From Campylobacteraceae bacterium (GTDB lineage Bacteria; Campylobacterota; Campylobacteria; Campylobacterales; Sulfurovaceae), in contig JALSQB010000008.1 in NCBI GenBank assembly GCA_026985655.1, positions 1 through 5,421 of the forward strand: a stretch of 5,421 nucleotides of DNA, written 5' to 3'. Under the pieces are notes generated by a model, which worked only from the letters and a program-made list of their open reading frames with translations, ran no database searches and was not told the DNA's origin. Positions 4,739-5,421 of this stretch are shown here, piece by piece. Made by a program: the position numbers and the translations under genes. The first letter of the stretch is position 1. Each line of letters begins with the position of its first letter.

Positions 4739-5421
4739 ATGAAAAAGCGTGTAAGAGTATTAATAGATTGTAACGATGCCAAAGGTTTGGTTTATAAAAT
4801 TTCAAAAGTTTTTTATGATAGAGGGTTAAATATTGAAAATAACCGTGAATTTGTTGATAAAGAAGCAGGTAAATTTTTTATGCGTACGGTAGTGACAGGT
4901 GATTTTGAAATTGCTGAACTAGAGAATGAATTGAAAAAGATAGCACCTCTTGATGCAACTTTACGGGTAGTCGAACCAAAACGTAAAAAGATTGTTATTC
5001 TAGTGACTAAAGAGGCACATGCTTTAGGAGATATTTTAATCCGTCACGAATCTGGAGAATTAGATGCAGACATTGAAGCAGTGATTGGTAACCATGACAC
5101 TTTAGAACCTTTAGTACGCCGTTTTGATATTCCTTTCTTTCATGTCTCGGCTGAAGGAATGAGTAGAGAAGCACATGAAGTAGAAGTTATGAAAATTATT
5201 GATGAACAAAAATTTGACTATATAGTGTTAGCAAAATACATGAGAATTCTAACCCCAAGCTTTGTTAAATCATATCCTAGACAAATTATAAATATTCATC
5301 ACTCATTCTTACCTGCTTTTATTGGGGCTAATCCATACAAACAAGCACATCAAAGAGGAGTCAAGATTATTGGGGCTACGGCTCACTATGTAACTGATGA
5401 TTTAGATGAAGGACCAATTAT
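4739..5421 (+). CDS. purU: Formyltetrahydrofolate deformylase PurU (3' end cut off by the window)
   Basis: PurU hydrolyses 10-formyl-tetrahydrofolate to tetrahydrofolate and formate, which balances one-carbon units and can feed formate to purine synthesis. The 227 complete codons seen cover most of the protein (about 280 residues in E. coli). Residues about 4-75 form an ACT regulatory domain (RVRVLIDCNDAKGLVYKISK) and about 83 onward the formyltransferase-like catalytic domain. The catalytic set is visible as Asn185 and His187 in INIHHSFLPAF and Asp223 in VTDDLDEGPI. The pairing of an N-terminal ACT domain with HHSFLPAF marks PurU rather than PurN or Fmt. The ATG is supported by AGGA at 4730-4733, 5 nt upstream. 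There is no internal stop or frameshift; the reading frame simply leaves the window. In E. coli the ACT part mediates control by methionine and glycine; whether that holds here is unknown. Confidence 0.95.
   Translation, partial: MKKRVRVLIDCNDAKGLVYKISKVFYDRGLNIENNREFVDKEAGKFFMRTVVTGDFEIAELENELKKIAPLDATLRVVEPKRKKIVILVTKEAHALGDILIRHESGELDADIEAVIGNHDTLEPLVRRFDIPFFHVSAEGMSREAHEVEVMKIIDEQKFDYIVLAKYMRILTPSFVKSYPRQIINIHHSFLPAFIGANPYKQAHQRGVKIIGATAHYVTDDLDEGPI

Noticed and set aside
1..5421. Mobile element, defence system, CRISPR array or RNA gene
   Set aside because: All coding space is taken by conserved housekeeping or single hypothetical genes. There are no direct-repeat arrays, transposase or integrase motifs, tRNA-like folds, or stretches over 300 bases without a gene.

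Overview
This AT-rich window looks like ordinary chromosome from a member of the Campylobacterota (Epsilonproteobacteria), probably a free-living type such as Sulfurospirillum or Sulfurimonas. I infer this from the style of the proteins, from promoters that consist of a TATAAT -10 box with T-rich upstream DNA and no clear -35, and from the gene set: thermophile/archaeal-type small-subunit LeuD, a TIGR00282 metallophosphoesterase, a DUF6172 protein, a small cytoplasmic patatin and PurU. The genus is a guess from memory and not a database result.

Layout, left to right. Bases 1-106 hold the 3' end of an unrecognised plus-strand gene. A hairpin follows that probably terminates transcription from both sides. 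On the minus strand are a one-pass membrane protein with a coiled coil (140-622, own promoter) and the nucleoside phosphorylase PpnP (669-977). A perfect 22-bp inverted repeat (999-1048) lies between ppnP and the rightward metallophosphoesterase gene (1080-1895). It contains two mirrored extended -10 promoters, one for each gene. Next is the leucine pair leuD-leuB (1988-3561), separated by 2 nt and read from its own promoter. It ends in a strong hairpin shared with the convergent DUF6172 gene (3595-3891, GTG start). A second divergent promoter region, where the two -10 boxes use the same bases, separates that gene from a patatin-like hydrolase (3953-4708). The last gene is purU (from 4739), which runs off the right edge.

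How the genes work together. LeuD (with a LeuC encoded elsewhere) and LeuB catalyse the isomerisation and oxidative decarboxylation steps of leucine synthesis. PurU releases formate from 10-formyl-tetrahydrofolate and so balances the one-carbon pool. PpnP and the metallophosphoesterase may both act in nucleotide turnover and share a control region; that link is inference. The other genes look like independent single-gene units.

I found no mobile element, CRISPR array, RNA gene, toxin-antitoxin pair or defence system. The most unusual material is regulatory: the mirrored promoter palindrome, the overlapping -10 boxes, an odd leuD ribosome-binding region and a two-codon ORF overlapping the metallophosphoesterase start.
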